Part shown: one piece after another, positions 39,745 through 51,000 of the stretch | Layout: each line of letters opens with the position of its first letter | Position numbering within the stretch: the stretch's first letter is position 1 | IMG/VR virus record: IMGVR_UViG_3300022602_003048 | Span: 29,538-93,537 of that record | From: a virus | Length of the DNA: 64,000 nt | Strand: one strand, 5' to 3' | Position numbers and translations under genes: made by a program | Notes under the pieces: model-generated | Database searches by the model: none | What the model was told of the DNA's origin: nothing | The model's input: the letters and a program-made list of their open reading frames with translations, nothing else

Positions 39745-40595
39745 TATGAGAAGGTTCCAAAATTACGCATGAATACAACGCTACCGCCGTTATATGTAGT
39801 AAATTCAAAACCTGTATATGAGCTAGAGCTAGAAACTTGGAATACCGGTGTAGGAGTAGAGATGTTAGCAACAGCACCTGCTACCGGAACAGATCCGCCT
39901 GTTACAGTATAGGTGATGCTGGTTGAATTGATTATGCTAGCCACCACACATGAACTCGGTGTTCCGTTGTACAATGCGCCCGTCTGGCTGATTGCTGTTA
40001 TAGTTGATCCTACAGTGAGCTTTGAAGTGTCAATCATGTTTGTGATAGTAGCAGTCCAAGGTCCTGTTCCGGAGATAGAACCAACAGTTCCTGTTGTGCT
40101 AACTCGAGTAACTGCTGCGTCCTTTAGAAGTGACCCACCATTACCGACTACGAAATTAAAAGTCCTAGGTGTTGAATCGTTATTGTTTACTAATATCCTC
40201 ATAGTAGCTTCGTTAGCAGCAGGAAAACCAGTTCCAGCGGTAGAGTTGTTAGGTAACAAGGTAAACTGTACACTACTAGCAGGTGAGCCTAGCGAGAATG
40301 TCTGTAGTGCGCCCTGTGTGTAATCTAGATTAGTAGCGGATATTACTATGCCTCCAGAATAAAGTCCTTCGGTGTAATTTAATAGATTGACACTGGTTAT
40401 TGTGTTGTTATTGAAATTAGTCGAAGTAGCATTCGTAGTAGCAGCAGTTGATTGCAGAGCAGATATCTCACCAGCTGCGGTTTCTAATCCATTCTTTATA
40501 TAGAGGAAAATATCTCTGAAACCCTGGCTATCGTTATCAACACCAGCTACTGGATATGTAGCATCTATACCGCTGTAATTTATCTGACTAGTCAT
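39744..40595 (-). CDS. structural/fibre-type protein
   Basis: The 283-residue protein begins MTSQINYSGIDATYPVAGVD then NDSQGFRDIF...IKNGLETA, a head resembling attachment domains of virion fibres. The body is Ser/Thr/Asn/Gly-rich beta structure (GLYSGGIVISATNLDYTQG ... TGFEFTTYNGGSVVFMRNFG). It overlaps the end of the 1208-residue gene by eight bases and belongs to the tail/fibre operon. It is probably a virion protein. Confidence 0.75.
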   Translation of the reverse strand: MTSQINYSGIDATYPVAGVDNDSQGFRDIFLYIKNGLETAAGEISALQSTAATTNATSTNFNNNTITSVNLLNYTEGLYSGGIVISATNLDYTQGALQTFSLGSPASSVQFTLLPNNSTAGTGFPAANEATMRILVNNNDSTPRTFNFVVGNGGSLLKDAAVTRVSTTGTVGSISGTGPWTATITNMIDTSKLTVGSTITAISQTGALYNGTPSSCVVASIINSTSITYTVTGGSVPVAGAVANISTPTPVFQVSSSSSYTGFEFTTYNGGSVVFMRNFGTFS

Positions 40596-43500
40596 TTATA
40601 ACCTCTCTCGCTGGAAACATGATATATTTAGCTCCCACCTCACCAGTGACACTGTCAACTATGGCCCTGTCGATGGTTAGATCTATCAATTTAAAATCAA
40701 ATCCAGAATTTTCTATGTTCAATATTATGTTGTCTGCTGCTCCAGGCAAGCAATAGCAGAGTACCATCGCCTTGGTAAATCCCTGTGCCACTCCACTGTA
40801 TGATTGCGGAGTACGCATCCACAGTGGCATGAAATTCCTCTCAGTATCACCGACTGATGCTACATTATTCCTTATATTAGTAAAGCTATTAGCAAACACT
40901 GAACTCTTGTTTATATCGCTCACTAGCTGTCCAGTGAAATCTACGCTCATAACCTTATCTTGTAGCTGCACTATAGGAAGACGATCGAGAGACATAGCTG
41001 CTGTCCTGTTACCGGTTAGGTCGCCATCGGCTACATCTCTCCTAGATTGATTTACAGTAATTGGATGGTTTAGTAGATTGGTTTTGATCTCTAGGATAGT
41101 ACCCTCATCTGTTTCTAGATTATCTATTATTTCTAGATACACAGCTTCATATACCGTAGTATTGGTGGTTATGTCAGTAGCTATTCCTTTTTTCAGATTT
41201 CCTACACGTAATCTTTTCCTAGAACTGCGTCCAAACGCCGAAACGTAGCCAGCAGCTGATTTGGTTTCGATTCCAGGATAGAGCAGTATCTTTAGATCAG
41301 CCTGAACGCCAAATTCTGGATCGCTTGGTCTATACAGCTTCGAAGGTTCAAATATAGAGGTATCGATAAACAGATTAGCCAATTTAGACCTCATGTCTGC
41401 ACTGAGAAAAGGTTTGACATATATGTTGCTGTACAAGCGATCGTTAGGAGTAACGACCTTTAGCGTGAATATCTTAGTTGCGCTAGATTCGTTAAACTGG
41501 TCGGTCGCTAGTATTATGAATTTATAGCTGCGATCTACAGTCGTTGTCAAACCATCTAATATCATGGTATTGTTATCGAAGGTAGTCAACCCCGGACTCG
41601 ACTCTGTAGCGAACTGTGTTACTTTGCCTTGTATAGTTCCATCTCTACCTAGCGTTAGCCCGGGAGGTAATGCACCACCTGCTAATTCGTATGCTAGCAC
41701 AGCATTGCTTATCGTAGTAGTTGCTGATACAGAGAGAGTGCTGTTGAAATTAGCAGCGATAGTTCCGAGATCGCCGCCAGTGACGAATCTTATGTTGCTA
41801 TCAACTTCTCCGAGTATATCTACATTGAACGTGCGATAGCTACTGATAGTATCCCCAGTCTGGGGATCATATCTAACAGCTATAATAGTGAATTTATAAT
41901 TTTTAGTGACAGCTGTCTGATAAGGAACGTCCCCATATATAGAACCACTTAGTTGATCTAGCTCCATGTCAGGAGGTAGCGTGCTGATAGTACCCATCCT
42001 CAGCACGACTCCTTTGGTGTTTCCTAGATCCGTTGGACTGTTCCAGCTAATAAGCAAGGTCTTAGTGCTAGGCGACCAACCGATCACTACGGCTTCTATA
42101 GGTATTCCTACTGCGTCTACATGATATCCTACCTCTATGGTTCCTGTTACTTTTGTTGGATCGACAGTTAGAGACGCGGTTGTGTTGACTGCATATATGG
42201 TAGCATTGCTAATAGCTGATGCTACACCTGTCGATATCGTAAATGTGGTACCATTTAGGTCGATATTGGTAATAGTAGTTCCGCTGACGAAAGATCCATT
42301 GCCCTTGATAACATACACACTCATACCCACAGATAAGTTGGCAGTACTAGTTACTGTTATTGTTGTACCTGTACCTGAGGCATTTGTTAGCGTAGTGTGG
42401 TTTCCAGTCGACCAAGATACTCCGTTAGCTATAGCTTCATTATTGTTTGGTGCCTGCACGAAACCTATAGTGCCTTGCAGTGTTGATGATACATATACCC
42501 TCAAAGGAATAGTAATGTAATTGTTAGCACGCCTCGATCCTAGATACTGTGGAGTTATCCACACAGGCTTACGCAGGAATGTATCGTCAGCCGTGAATAT
42601 CCCAGTGCCTGCTTTCATTATAGTATCATCTGCGCGGAGATGATCATCGCTAACAACGAATATCCTGAACGTCCTATCTACGTAATTCCTACCGTCGCTT
42701 GCCCTCACGATGAAAGAGTAGTATTGGTTCAGCTTTTTAGGAGCACGTATAGCATCGCTGTAATCGTAGGTCTGATTGTCATAGAAGAAACTGTCATAAC
42801 CGTCGTATGGTGCGACTCCGTAATCGTAGTTGTATTTGTCGTACAGAGTAGTATCAAACGTTCCATTGGTAGTATCTCCAGCAGTGACAGCCAGGACTGG
42901 CTGGGTAAACCCACTCAGCAGTCCAGATTCAGATAGCGTTATGCCTGGTGGTAGTTCCCCTCCGTTGGGTGGTATATAGAAACTAAAAGAGTGACCCAAC
43001 GGTAGTGATTGGTAAACAGCTGACAGTTGGAAGTCTATCGGACTGTTATCTAATATCCAATATGATCCGTTGACTCCTACAGGCAGATCTCCTGCAGGAG
43101 TTTCCCATTCTGGAAGTGTTGGACCAGTTACTGTTATGGTAAAAGTACGATCAGTTATTCCATCTAGATTCTGTGCCCTCAGCACGAATCTAAAGTCAGT
43201 AATATCAAAAACATCGTAGGGTGTTCCGATTATAGAATCGCCGGAGATCCTCAGACCACCGGGTAACTCTCCCGAAATAACAGATATGTTTATGGTTCCA
43301 GGAAATGCAAACCCACCGTTAGGCAAGATAGGAATTCCAAAATATTGTGGACCAATGATGTACGGATATACAGGTCTGCTAGTGTCAGCAGGATCAACTG
43401 TGACGAAATAGGCCTGCACACCCTGAGGATATTCTGGAGTTTTGCAGAAACGGCTGTTGTATTGGTCGAGATCTCCGTATCCTGACACATATTCGAAATC

Positions 43501-44214
43501 TTCTATGAATGTTCCATCTGGATCTGTGCCATTAGCTCGCTGTGCGGTCTTCAACACATAGCTGCTGGTCATTATCTTGATGCTGCTGTTCATATCATCG
43601 AACTGTGAATAACCATATGGTCCATAGATAGGTAACCCGTCAAACGCATATCCTATTATAGGGCTGTGTGCGCTTGGGTTCTTGGTATAGACTAATGCAG
43701 GATCGGCTTGGTAGTAGAATTTGCGATCTGAACCGACGATGCCCGAACCGTCAGTGAAATAGTCCTGAACGGGATATATTACGGAATTTTCTGTGTAGAC
43801 AGTGCCATTAAAGCTGTGGATCTTTCCCGAATTAGGAGAGATGAATGGCACACCATCAATCGCTACCCCTATCTGTCCTAACGCAGCAGTTGGTGTATTA
43901 GACGTAGCAAGCAATTTGATCCTAGGAAACTGGAAAACGTAAGACTGTGCTTGGGGTGAATATGTGTTGTATCCTGTCGGTGCACCTATCCATGCTGTTT
44001 GCGCTAATCCGTTGCTTTTTATGAAAACATAGTCAACATTAGCATATACCTGTGTGTTAGATTTAAACTGCGCTGCCTCGATGGTAGCTATATTGTCTGA
44101 ATCTAAAACTAGTGGATCGTTAGGATCTGTGAATTTTATAGGAGCTAAAACCGTCCTCTCGGGAAAAGTGCCGAGACTAGTGTTAGATTTTATTGTCCAG
44201 GATGGTTTCGCCAT
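40588..44214 (-). CDS. large virion protein with YHYH and Ig/cadherin-like domains
   Basis: The 1208-residue protein has a YHYH-type domain near 170-230 (NPSAHSPIIGYAFDGLPIYG followed by PYGY), then repeated Ig-like/cadherin-like units whose ends read RTFTITV, RTFRIFV, RTFNVDI and KIFTLKV. Each starts after a PPGITL/PPGLTL-type loop, a pattern of putative-Ig repeats. One insert (about 660-700) is shared with the 2631-residue fibre. A late octamer GATAAATA lies 21 bases upstream with AAGG. It is a likely long fibre or host-adhesion protein. Confidence 0.82.
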   Translation of the reverse strand: MAKPSWTIKSNTSLGTFPERTVLAPIKFTDPNDPLVLDSDNIATIEAAQFKSNTQVYANVDYVFIKSNGLAQTAWIGAPTGYNTYSPQAQSYVFQFPRIKLLATSNTPTAALGQIGVAIDGVPFISPNSGKIHSFNGTVYTENSVIYPVQDYFTDGSGIVGSDRKFYYQADPALVYTKNPSAHSPIIGYAFDGLPIYGPYGYSQFDDMNSSIKIMTSSYVLKTAQRANGTDPDGTFIEDFEYVSGYGDLDQYNSRFCKTPEYPQGVQAYFVTVDPADTSRPVYPYIIGPQYFGIPILPNGGFAFPGTINISVISGELPGGLRISGDSIIGTPYDVFDITDFRFVLRAQNLDGITDRTFTITVTGPTLPEWETPAGDLPVGVNGSYWILDNSPIDFQLSAVYQSLPLGHSFSFYIPPNGGELPPGITLSESGLLSGFTQPVLAVTAGDTTNGTFDTTLYDKYNYDYGVAPYDGYDSFFYDNQTYDYSDAIRAPKKLNQYYSFIVRASDGRNYVDRTFRIFVVSDDHLRADDTIMKAGTGIFTADDTFLRKPVWITPQYLGSRRANNYITIPLRVYVSSTLQGTIGFVQAPNNNEAIANGVSWSTGNHTTLTNASGTGTTITVTSTANLSVGMSVYVIKGNGSFVSGTTITNIDLNGTTFTISTGVASAISNATIYAVNTTASLTVDPTKVTGTIEVGYHVDAVGIPIEAVVIGWSPSTKTLLISWNSPTDLGNTKGVVLRMGTISTLPPDMELDQLSGSIYGDVPYQTAVTKNYKFTIIAVRYDPQTGDTISSYRTFNVDILGEVDSNIRFVTGGDLGTIAANFNSTLSVSATTTISNAVLAYELAGGALPPGLTLGRDGTIQGKVTQFATESSPGLTTFDNNTMILDGLTTTVDRSYKFIILATDQFNESSATKIFTLKVVTPNDRLYSNIYVKPFLSADMRSKLANLFIDTSIFEPSKLYRPSDPEFGVQADLKILLYPGIETKSAAGYVSAFGRSSRKRLRVGNLKKGIATDITTNTTVYEAVYLEIIDNLETDEGTILEIKTNLLNHPITVNQSRRDVADGDLTGNRTAAMSLDRLPIVQLQDKVMSVDFTGQLVSDINKSSVFANSFTNIRNNVASVGDTERNFMPLWMRTPQSYSGVAQGFTKAMVLCYCLPGAADNIILNIENSGFDFKLIDLTIDRAIVDSVTGEVGAKYIMFPAREVIND

Positions 44215-44235
44215 GATAAATTTATCCTTATGATA

Positions 44236-44243
44236 TATTTATC
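44236..44243 (-). promoter_or_regulatory. T4-late-type promoter octamer GATAAATA
   Basis: The minus-strand octamer lies 21 bases before the ATG at 44214, in the gap after the 249-residue fibre gene. AAGG lies in the leader. Confidence 0.6.
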
Positions 44244-44255
44244 GTGTCCCAAGCA

Positions 44256-45005
44256 TCATATAGAACCGTTGTCTACTATAATCTGAACCGGAGATTGGAA
44301 TGTACCCATGTCTATATTGGTACCTAATTTTAGATAAGATATGAAATCTGTGACAACGGGTATCAGGCCGCCCATGTCAAATGATTGAGAAGCCAAGCTC
44401 AAGGATCTAATATCAATACCGTACACTAGACCAGTTACGTTTCCAGTCAGGTTGCCAGTAACATTACCACTTAGATTACCAGTGACATCTCCAGTTACCG
44501 GACCTACGAAACTACCAGCCGTTATCGTACCAGAACCTGATATGTTATGTGTTCCAGTATTTAGGTTTCCACCTAGCTGTGGTGATAAATCTGCCTGTAC
44601 AGTGAAGGTATTGTTTATGGTGACTGTGTTTCCAGAAACAGAAGTGCTGGCGTTAGTCCCACCTACTATGTTTAATACAGATCCTGATGATGCTGTAAAT
44701 GATCCGGTAGATCCAGTTACTACGCCGATGCTGCCTGCGCTATTAGCTATTACTAGCTCGTTGTTGGTTCCGGAGACAGTGATGTTTATCCCAGATCCTG
44801 CGCTCAAGGTCCTAAAGTCTAGATTTACACCAGTCTTTCCCTGGAAGACACCTAGACCGGTACCTACGTTAGTGCCGGTATTGTCCTGAGCCTGGAGCAG
44901 ATCTATCTGCTGGAAATTATCATTTACCTTGGTAAAGGCTGTGCGCAGATCATCGCCTGTGCCGTCATTTGGATAGTTACCTAGGTTGATAGTCTGTAGA
45001 GCCAT
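44256..45005 (-). CDS. short fibre-type protein sharing the fibre head domain
   Basis: The 249-residue protein begins MALQTINLGNYPNDGTGDDL and continues RTAFTKVNDNFQQIDLL, the same head as the two giant fibres. It then has Gly/Ser/Thr-rich beta sequence with GNLSGNVTGNLTGNVTG repeats and ends in a short acidic tail. It looks like a trimmed paralogue, perhaps a short fibre or adaptor. AAAGGAAC precedes the ATG, with a late octamer 15 bases upstream. Confidence 0.78.
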   Translation of the reverse strand: MALQTINLGNYPNDGTGDDLRTAFTKVNDNFQQIDLLQAQDNTGTNVGTGLGVFQGKTGVNLDFRTLSAGSGINITVSGTNNELVIANSAGSIGVVTGSTGSFTASSGSVLNIVGGTNASTSVSGNTVTINNTFTVQADLSPQLGGNLNTGTHNISGSGTITAGSFVGPVTGDVTGNLSGNVTGNLTGNVTGLVYGIDIRSLSLASQSFDMGGLIPVVTDFISYLKLGTNIDMGTFQSPVQIIVDNGSI

Positions 45006-45020
45006 TTTTGTTCCTTTTGA

Positions 45021-45028
45021 TATTTATC
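45021..45028 (-). promoter_or_regulatory. T4-late-type promoter octamer GATAAATA
   Basis: The minus-strand octamer is located just after the stop codon of the 2631-residue gene and 15 bases before the ATG at 45005, with AAAAGGAAC in the leader. Confidence 0.6.
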
Positions 45029-45031
45029 GGA

Positions 45032-48000
45032 TTAGTGCTTACCTACCAGTACCTCAATGACTCCGATCTTATCTGAATCGTAATCTTCTAGTGCCTTACC
45101 GATTATGCTGCCCAACACTGGATTTTCATCTGCACTAGCTACACCAGCAAACAGACCAACTGTTAGGATGTCGCCCTTTGAGATCTTACCGATGACTTTG
45201 CAAGGAACGCGGCCTGTCAGCGCCACTACTACTGGATGCTCTGCGACTAACTTGCTGTTCATCAAGTGTGCTGGATTGGTCGAAACTACCCCTGCTACTT
45301 TGGTTGTCCTTAGTCCCTTAGCTATAGTGACTTCAAACTCGCCACCGATCATTACCACTGTTCCTGGCTCATAATCCTTATCACCTGCATACATCTCTGC
45401 CAAGTCAGCGTAGTCTGCTGATGTAGCAGTACCATAGACAGTTCCCCATGATAAGCTATTACTGCCTAGGTTATAAGTAGCATTAGCTAATGGTAATATG
45501 TTTTGTGTATTTAAATCACCACCGTTTATGTCAATATGGTTAGCACGCAGCATCACGTGATTATTGGTATTGAATCCTATAGCAAAAACCCTATTATCGC
45601 TGACTCCGTATGACCAAGTAGTGTTATTTGTTGTGTTAGTCCAAGTTAGTAGTTCGGCACTATCTACCGTGCTAGGATTAGCAGCAAAATTAGTAGTGAA
45701 ACTCAAACCTGGATTAGTAGTTCCGCTGCTGATGCTCAGTGAACTGAGTGTTGGGATATCACTAGCTGAGATAGTGCCCCAGATTGGCGCAGCACCATTG
45801 GTTCCATCCCCCGTCTGTACTAAGAATTTCTTAGTAGTAGTAGTGTTTGGCGATAAAAGTGTAGTCGTGTTGGCATTGCTCTGATATGGGATGCTACCTA
45901 ACTGTGTAGTGTTGTTTCCACCGACTAGATTGTTTACAGCAGGAATGTCAGCAGCTACTAATGCACGGAACGCTGCTGTGGTAGGAGTACCACTCGCTGC
46001 TCCAGCATAAACTTGATTGTTGGCCACCGTACCTGCGATTCCGGTTGCTGTGCCATTCAGCGTAGCTGTTATGGTTCCTGCGCTAAAGTTACCACTGCTA
46101 TCTCTCGACACTATGGTGCTTGCTGTATTGGTGCTACCAAAAGCTACACCCGACGGAGCTGCTGAGACTGATCCGTTATTGCCTAGCACTAGCCCAGTAC
46201 CGAGATTTTGCAGATTGCTGAACTGTATGCCGCCCGCAGCTATCTGTACTAACCCACTGGTGACTGTGAAGTTTGTTGGATCATATATGCTGAGTCCTTT
46301 GCTAGGTGTGCTTCCTGGAGCAGCATTGGCAGTCATAACAGTTGATGCGACGGTCTGGCTAGCACTCACTGTATAGGTACCAGCAGCGCCAGAACCTGAA
46401 CCTAACGCTGTGATGATAGTGCCTGCAGTAATACCAGTACCTAGCAGCGTCTGTCCGACAGCTATAGTACCTACTGGTGCCGGTGATGCTGCAACAGTTA
46501 GCGTAGTCCCAGATATAGCACCGGTGAAGTATACAGCAGTACCAAAAGAATACATTATAGTTGCGGAACTGACTGTTTGAGATATGCTTATGGTGTATGT
46601 ACCAGCACCACCGGTTCCTGATCCTAGCGAGGTTACCACAGTACCTGGAGCAACACCTGATCCTGTTATAACCTGTCCCACAGTGATAGTTCCGACAGGT
46701 GCCGGAGTAGTCAGGCTACCAGCAGTACCTGTAGCCACTGTTAGGGTAGTACCAGATATAGTACCCGTGAAATATATGCCCGTAGTGGCGTCGTTTATGG
46801 AAAGCTTTGACTGAGATATAGCAGCAGATGGGCTAACCATGCTGTTTGTTATCCTGCTAGGACCTATCGAGCTGGTTGCGGCAAATGCGGTAGCTGAACC
46901 AGTATAACTAACTGTGAATGCACTAGTAACATCACCAGTCTGGCTAGCACTCACCCATTTGGATCCTAGATAACCTAGTATGTTGTTGGTAGCAGTCGTG
47001 CCCGAATTTACGTCGTTGAGTGTAGACAGGCTAGTGTGTGCATCTACGTAGCTCTTAGTAGCAGCATCTGTTGAAGTGGTTGGAGTAGGTAATCCTGTAA
47101 TAGGATTACCATTCATGCCTATCGAGCTTGGTATGACCGCAGTGCCTATCTGTGAAGTTCCTGCTCCTGCAGCTATGTCTGAACCTGCATTAGCATAAGT
47201 GAACGTGTTAGCAGTGACCGGAGTGACTGCTACACTAGTAACCATGCCCATGATCCCTGTCGCAGTGGTTAGGGTTACATTAGCTCCCCCTGATGTGAGG
47301 CTTACAGTGATAGTACCACCAGTCGTGCCGCTCACTGCTGTAACATAGTATGTCACACCCGCTGTTATACCACCAAATGTGGTTCCTGAGAATACCACGG
47401 CATTGCCTACGGCAGTACCTACGGTAGTAGAAACTGTTATAGTATTTGCAGTAGCAGTAGTAGCAGTAGCGTTGGTAGTTCCTGTGTTGAATCCTGTAGT
47501 TGATATGCCTGATATAGTCACTAACGCATTCAACGCTAACGCATGTGGTTTTTCTGTGGTCACAGTAGCCACACCAGAAGCCCTGGCTATATTCATTATA
47601 GCTATGCTAGTAGTGCTGCTCATCGTGAACATATCCATAGTGCGTGCATATCCATAAGCGTTCACACGTCGAATATCGTTGTCTACATAGTTCTTGGTAG
47701 CAGCATCGGAAGAGATAGTTGGATCTGCTAGATTGTTGATCTTGAAACTGCCCATGTTCATCGCAGCAGTCGCAGCCAACGACCCGTTCCTTGGCATGAA
47801 TCCTGGACCTATAGCTGTAACTGTTGATGTGCTGCTGCTTGGATCTATCCCTAATCTATTGTTGATGTATCCTATAACAGCTGTCTGCACAGGAACTGCC
47901 TGTGAACTGTTTTCTAGCATCTGTGGATCAGTGCTGAATTCGTTTACCGCAACACCCTTGCTGAAACCCAAACCTGATATATTAGAAAGAGATATTGAAG

Positions 48001-51000
48001 AACTTAAAGTTACTATTCCAGTTCCCTGCTGTACGGAAAAATACTTGCCAACACTGAAGTTACCATCTTGGTCAGTTATGGTATAGTATACACGACCCTT
48101 ACCTATTTCTCTCACTTGGTTAGCAGAAGTAGGTGCGTTTACGGGTGGTCCATATATGTCATTAGGTATGTTAGAATCGGCATAACTGCCAGTACCGATG
48201 TTTACGAGATCTGTGTTGGTAGCTCTTAGCACTGATATCTGATAGTTTATCTGTGCGCTAGCACCTGCTTGGAATCCGGCATATAGAGTAGGAGCGACAT
48301 TGTTATAGCTTACGTTGTAGAGAGTAGCAGTTAGCGCAGGTGTTACTGTTATGGTGCTCCATGGGTTTCCGCCTGATGGTGCAGCATATGTGGATACAGT
48401 GTGCAGCGATGTACCCCAGGCAAACTGTAATCCAACCAATGATGAGCTGCCGCCCACTATCCTTATGGTAGTGTCGCCTGATTGTCCCGTGCCCGTCGCG
48501 CTACCTGCGGTAGGATCGACTGTTATAGTAACGTAGCTGTAGGGAGCAGAAGTTGTTAGTATCGAATCTCCAGAAACGATTCCGTTTAAACCTGTTCCAT
48601 TATTGCGTCCTATAACGCTATAGACGTTGCTGTCTCCTGAGAATTGCAGTGCGCTAGTCGGTCTAGTAGTAGTGACTACGCTCACTCCAGTGAATTCAAA
48701 ATTTTCTAAGCTCTGTACTATTATGCTAGTTGTATTTGGAACTGTCGCAAGCAGGCCGTTTCCGTTACTTCCGGGTAATAGTCCGGTAGTGCTTAGATTT
48801 AGTGCATAGACATACTGCTGGAAAGTAGGATTGCCGGCGTAGTTTGCGGTCAGTGTTGAGCTCAGTGTTATAGTAGACGCGACAGAGTTTATGCTAGTGA
48901 TAACAGCAGCAGTAGTCGGTGTACCGGATACGCTCATACCTATCATCAATCCAGTAGTAGTCGCTACACTCAAGACATTTGATCCTGAGGTTCCCGAAAC
49001 GTGTATGCTGGTTATAGCAGTACCGCCAGCGGTTGCTGTCTTTGTGGCACTGTTCACAGTGTAGTTGGTTACAGTAGAAGTTCCAGTAGGAGTGTTAGCA
49101 TGTACTATCTGTATGTTGCTAACATTGAATATAGGTCTGTTCACATTATTCACATATAGAGTGAAGCTACCTGCTGCGTTTGTATAAGTGCCATTAGTAA
49201 ATGCGTTTACTACCTGGAAGAGCGGATATGTTAGTGTTACTGTGTTAGGAACTTCTATCGGGCTCGAACCTTCGGAACTTAGTGCATAAACACCATAGGC
49301 ACACGAGCTATTTAAGCTGCGTATCTGTGCGCCATTTATGGCATAATATGCCCTGTAAGCATAATAGGCAAACAAGCTAACAGCTTCGATCACAGCACCA
49401 TTAGTACCAACGACACCATAGCCCATATCATTTATCTGTGTGAAATCGCTAGCCAAGCATGATCTATTGCCTGCTGTCTGTAGTTCTATAGCTGTTGATG
49501 GAGTTAGTACGTTAGAACCTGATCCAGTATATGACTGTGAATCTGGAGTGTTTAGGTTTAAGTTTAGCGTAGCAGTGCCACCTGTGCTGCCATTCCATGC
49601 GACATAGTTGCTGACAAAATCGACCTCAAATCTAATGCCGCTAGCGATAAACGAGAAAGGAATCTGTGGTGCCCGAACGTTCAATCCGCTCACGTTGATC
49701 GTATATTGGTCAGTCCTTGTGGCTATAGTTGCCTGCAGGTTGCCAGTGAACGCATCGATATACATCCCTCCTGAGAATACCTGTGCATTTATGCTCCTAG
49801 AAAAGGAAGAAGCTTGCTGTATGTAAGGTGACTTAGTGAGTATCTGTCCAATAGGATCTAGGACGATCATGAATCCACCGTGTCCTTGGGCACTCAGCTG
49901 AACTATCCTATTAGCATCATTCAGCATGAACACATCCATGTCTTCGTTATTTTTTGGAGGATTGAATGATGAATCTTGATTTATCACATCATTGATGAGT
50001 TGGAATAGATTCTGCGAAGCAGTGATAGATGCATATTCTGGAGTGGTTATCGTGTAAGTGAATGCAGCACCCGTAGTGGTACCATTCAATACATTATAAG
50101 TGAAGGTAGCACCAGTCACCGATCCTGTGCTGATGTTTAATGGACTATTGCCAGCTACTGCATTAGCATAGCTGGCATATAAAGAAGCTGAAGTTGAAGT
50201 CGTTGAGCCTAGATAATAAGTTTGGCCACTAGCGATAGTGATACCATTGATAGTCATCGAACCTGTGACAGTACCACCTATAGTGACAGATGTTCCTGCA
50301 GGTAGGGCCAATCCCGTCGATGAGAAACTTATAGTAGTTGGCGACCCATAAGTGACCGCTGAAATGGTTCCGGAAGTGCTGCCTATAGCTAGTGGGCTCA
50401 CAGAATTTATAGCGTTAGAATAGCTAGAATAGAGCGTAGCGGTAGTTGCAGTAATCGGATAACCGATATAGTATGTTTGGTTCGCAGCGATAGCTACTCC
50501 GCCTATAGTCATGCTACCTGTTATGCTTGATCCACTTATTGTGATACTAGTTCCTGCAGGCAGCGCCGAAATAGTAGTCGAGAAACCTATACTGTTTGTT
50601 GAATTGTAGGCTACTGATGATAGCGTACCGTTAAAAAATAGCTGTTGCACTGCGCTCTGATATAGCTGTGCAGGTGCTGATCCATTCAGCACAGAAGACA
50701 CGAGAGATCCTATCCTAGTGATAGTAGCTACTGTCTGTGCTAGATGACCTTCGTTAGCCAGCAGCGTATTACCAGAGGTAGTGAAAAAATACTTAGAAGC
50801 AGGATGCAGTGTCTTGTAGTAGCTACCATATAATAGATCATAACCTATGTAATCTATTATCAACCCCACATCCGATGCAAATGTTGTGGTATTATATGGA
50901 TAAGAACCTACCATTGATCCTGTAGCATTAGCTAAAGCAAAAGCAGCTCCTCCTGACGTAGTCGACACAGTGAAGTGCGTAGAATCTACGATGGTCTTCA

